Assembly (NCBI GenBank): GCA_003241645.1
Contig: QFOX01000049.1
Coordinates: 1 to 13,133 of the forward strand
Length of the DNA stretch: 13,133 nucleotides
Direction of reading: 5' to 3'
Origin: Azospirillum brasilense
GTDB taxonomy: Bacteria > Pseudomonadota > Alphaproteobacteria > Rickettsiales > UBA3002
Under the pieces are notes generated by a model. That model ran no database searches. It worked only from the letters and a program-made list of their open reading frames with translations, and had not been told where the DNA came from. A program made the translations under genes and the position numbers. Positions 12,289-13,133 of the stretch are shown piece after piece; within the stretch, counting starts at the first letter, position 1; each line of letters starts with the position of its first letter.

Positions 12289-12988
12289 CCAATCGCTGAT
12301 TCGCGCAGCGGAACTGCGCAGCGTCAGCACTGAATACAATCATTACGTCACCGCGACCCAGACCTTCCGTGACAAGTATTTCGCCATGCCGGGCGACATG
12401 GCCAATGCTACCGCGTTCTGGGGTGCAGCCGACAGCGGGGATGGTGTTGGCATCGACTGCACCGGGGTCAGCTCCACCACCGCGGCGACCTGCAACGGCA
12501 ATGGCGATGGTGATATCCTGTATAGCGGCAATGAGATCTTTCGTTTTTGGCAGCATTTGGCGAATGCCGGACTTATCACCGGTACGTTTACCGGTGCTTC
12601 CGGCGGTGGCGGCACCCTTCACCATGTGCCGGGGACGAACGCGCCGCGGGCGAAAATGAACAATGCCGGCTGGGGTGCCACCACGCGCAACCATGCGGGC
12701 GATGGGGGGAACTATACCTTTAACTATGGCAATGCGTTCTACTTTGGCGTCCCCACGACGACCGACGTGCCCCGCGAGGCGGTGTTCAAGCCGGAAGAGG
12801 CATGGAACATCGACACCAAGATGGATGATGGCATGCCGGGTCAGGGTAAGCTTATTTCCATCAACGGTGGCGGCAGTGGGTTTAATAACGTCCAGAACTG
12901 CAACACTTCCATTAGCTCCACCGACTACGCGGGCACTTACCGGCTGAACATTACCGCGCTGAAATGCGCGTTCTACATGCGTTTTTAG
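12209..12988 (+). CDS. Prepilin-like secreted protein with type IV pilin N-terminal methylation domain (copy 2)
   Basis: The 259-residue product begins MQRA, with cleavage expected after Ala4, then FSLVE with the conserved Glu at mature position 5 and a hydrophobic helix to about residue 27. Ala at -1 is permitted by prepilin peptidases though Gly is commoner. Shared with copy 1 are RAAELRSVSTE at 32-42, DKYFAMPGDM at 55-64, four cysteines (84, 95, 231, 253), a GNGDGDI loop at 97-103 and EEAWNIDTKMDDG at 196-208. The last two cysteines could form the C-terminal disulfide loop common in pilins. It diverges from rplM and is followed after 65 bases by copy 3 in the same direction. No Shine-Dalgarno stands out; TAATAT lies six bases before the ATG. 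No assembly ATPase, platform protein or peptidase gene is nearby. Confidence 0.88.
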   Translation: MQRAFSLVELSIVLVILGLLTGGILGGQSLIRAAELRSVSTEYNHYVTATQTFRDKYFAMPGDMANATAFWGAADSGDGVGIDCTGVSSTTAATCNGNGDGDILYSGNEIFRFWQHLANAGLITGTFTGASGGGGTLHHVPGTNAPRAKMNNAGWGATTRNHAGDGGNYTFNYGNAFYFGVPTTTDVPREAVFKPEEAWNIDTKMDDGMPGQGKLISINGGGSGFNNVQNCNTSISSTDYAGTYRLNITALKCAFYMRF

Positions 12989-13053
12989 CCACGCTCACAC
13001 TGTCGGACCAGACCATGGACAGGGCGGCGAACCAATGATATTATCGTTTCACG

Positions 13054-13133
13054 ATGCAACGCGCTTTTTCCTTAGTGGAACTTTCCATTGTACTGGTCAT
13101 CCTTGGGCTGCTCACCGGCGGCATCCTTGGTGG
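13054..13133 (+). CDS. Prepilin-like protein, 5' end only (copy 3, cut by window edge)
   Basis: Only 26 full codons are visible. They give the same protein start as copy 2: MQRA, then FSLVEL and the hydrophobic helix up to LLTGGILG. The ATG is fixed by the signal sequence and by the near-identity with 12209-12288. The 65-base spacer from copy 2 contains TATTAT (13039-13044), a 5 of 6 match to a -10 box, nine bases before the ATG, and no Shine-Dalgarno. It may be a tandem duplicate of copy 2 or a more distant member sharing only the conserved signal segment. Confidence 0.8.
   Translation, partial: MQRAFSLVELSIVLVILGLLTGGILG

Noticed and set aside
1..13133. CRISPR array, tRNA, rRNA or transposase gene
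   Set aside because: No regularly spaced repeats, cloverleaf-like segments, rRNA signatures or transposase motifs were seen on either strand by reading.

Overview
The window looks like a piece of alphaproteobacterial chromosome with a GC-rich, tightly packed gene layout. Three things point there from memory of the group: the minus-strand order aminotransferase / hom / glpX / recJ, the minus-strand order rplM / rpsI / argC, and the L13 and S9 sequences themselves. A class I PHA synthase shows that the organism probably stores polyhydroxyalkanoate. I cannot name a genus. Most genes are core metabolism, but three prepilin-like genes and several repeat or hairpin structures sit among them and are the unusual part of the window.

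Layout. 1-533 (-) is the N-terminal part of recJ, running off the left edge. 609-1424 (+) is a secreted or assembled prepilin-like protein, wedged in opposite orientation between recJ and glpX. 1430-4944 (-) is a compact run of a class I/II aminotransferase, homoserine dehydrogenase and class II fructose-1,6-bisphosphatase, with a 4-base ATGA overlap and a 9-base gap. A Pro/Ala/Met-rich lipoprotein (5000-6031, -) lies just upstream of that run. A divergent spacer leads to phaC (6184-8022, +), which converges on an unrecognised membrane protein (8028-9074, -). A REPIN-like pair of palindromes (9191-9268) follows, then a gamma-class carbonic anhydrase-like protein (9293-9823, -), argC (9962-11068, -) with an in-frame insertion, a strong intrinsic terminator (11097-11140), and rpsI-rplM (11161-12069, -) behind a clear promoter with a C8/G8 tract in its spacer. 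The right end holds a second prepilin-like gene (12209-12988, +) and the start of a third (13054 to edge, +). The first 80 bases of the second and third differ at one position.

How it fits together. Homoserine dehydrogenase makes homoserine for threonine and methionine; the aminotransferase beside it is probably an alanine- or diaminopimelate-type enzyme. GlpX serves gluconeogenesis, ArgC arginine synthesis and PhaC carbon storage. L13 and S9 form the usual ribosomal protein pair. The prepilin-like proteins share a type IV pilin signal segment, four cysteines at matching places, a Gly/Asn/Asp-rich loop that resembles a calcium-binding loop, and a conserved C-terminal motif. They have no pilus machinery beside them here, so they look like dispersed members of an expanded family. 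No tRNA, rRNA, CRISPR array, transposase or phage gene was seen. No gene-free stretch exceeds about 210 bases.
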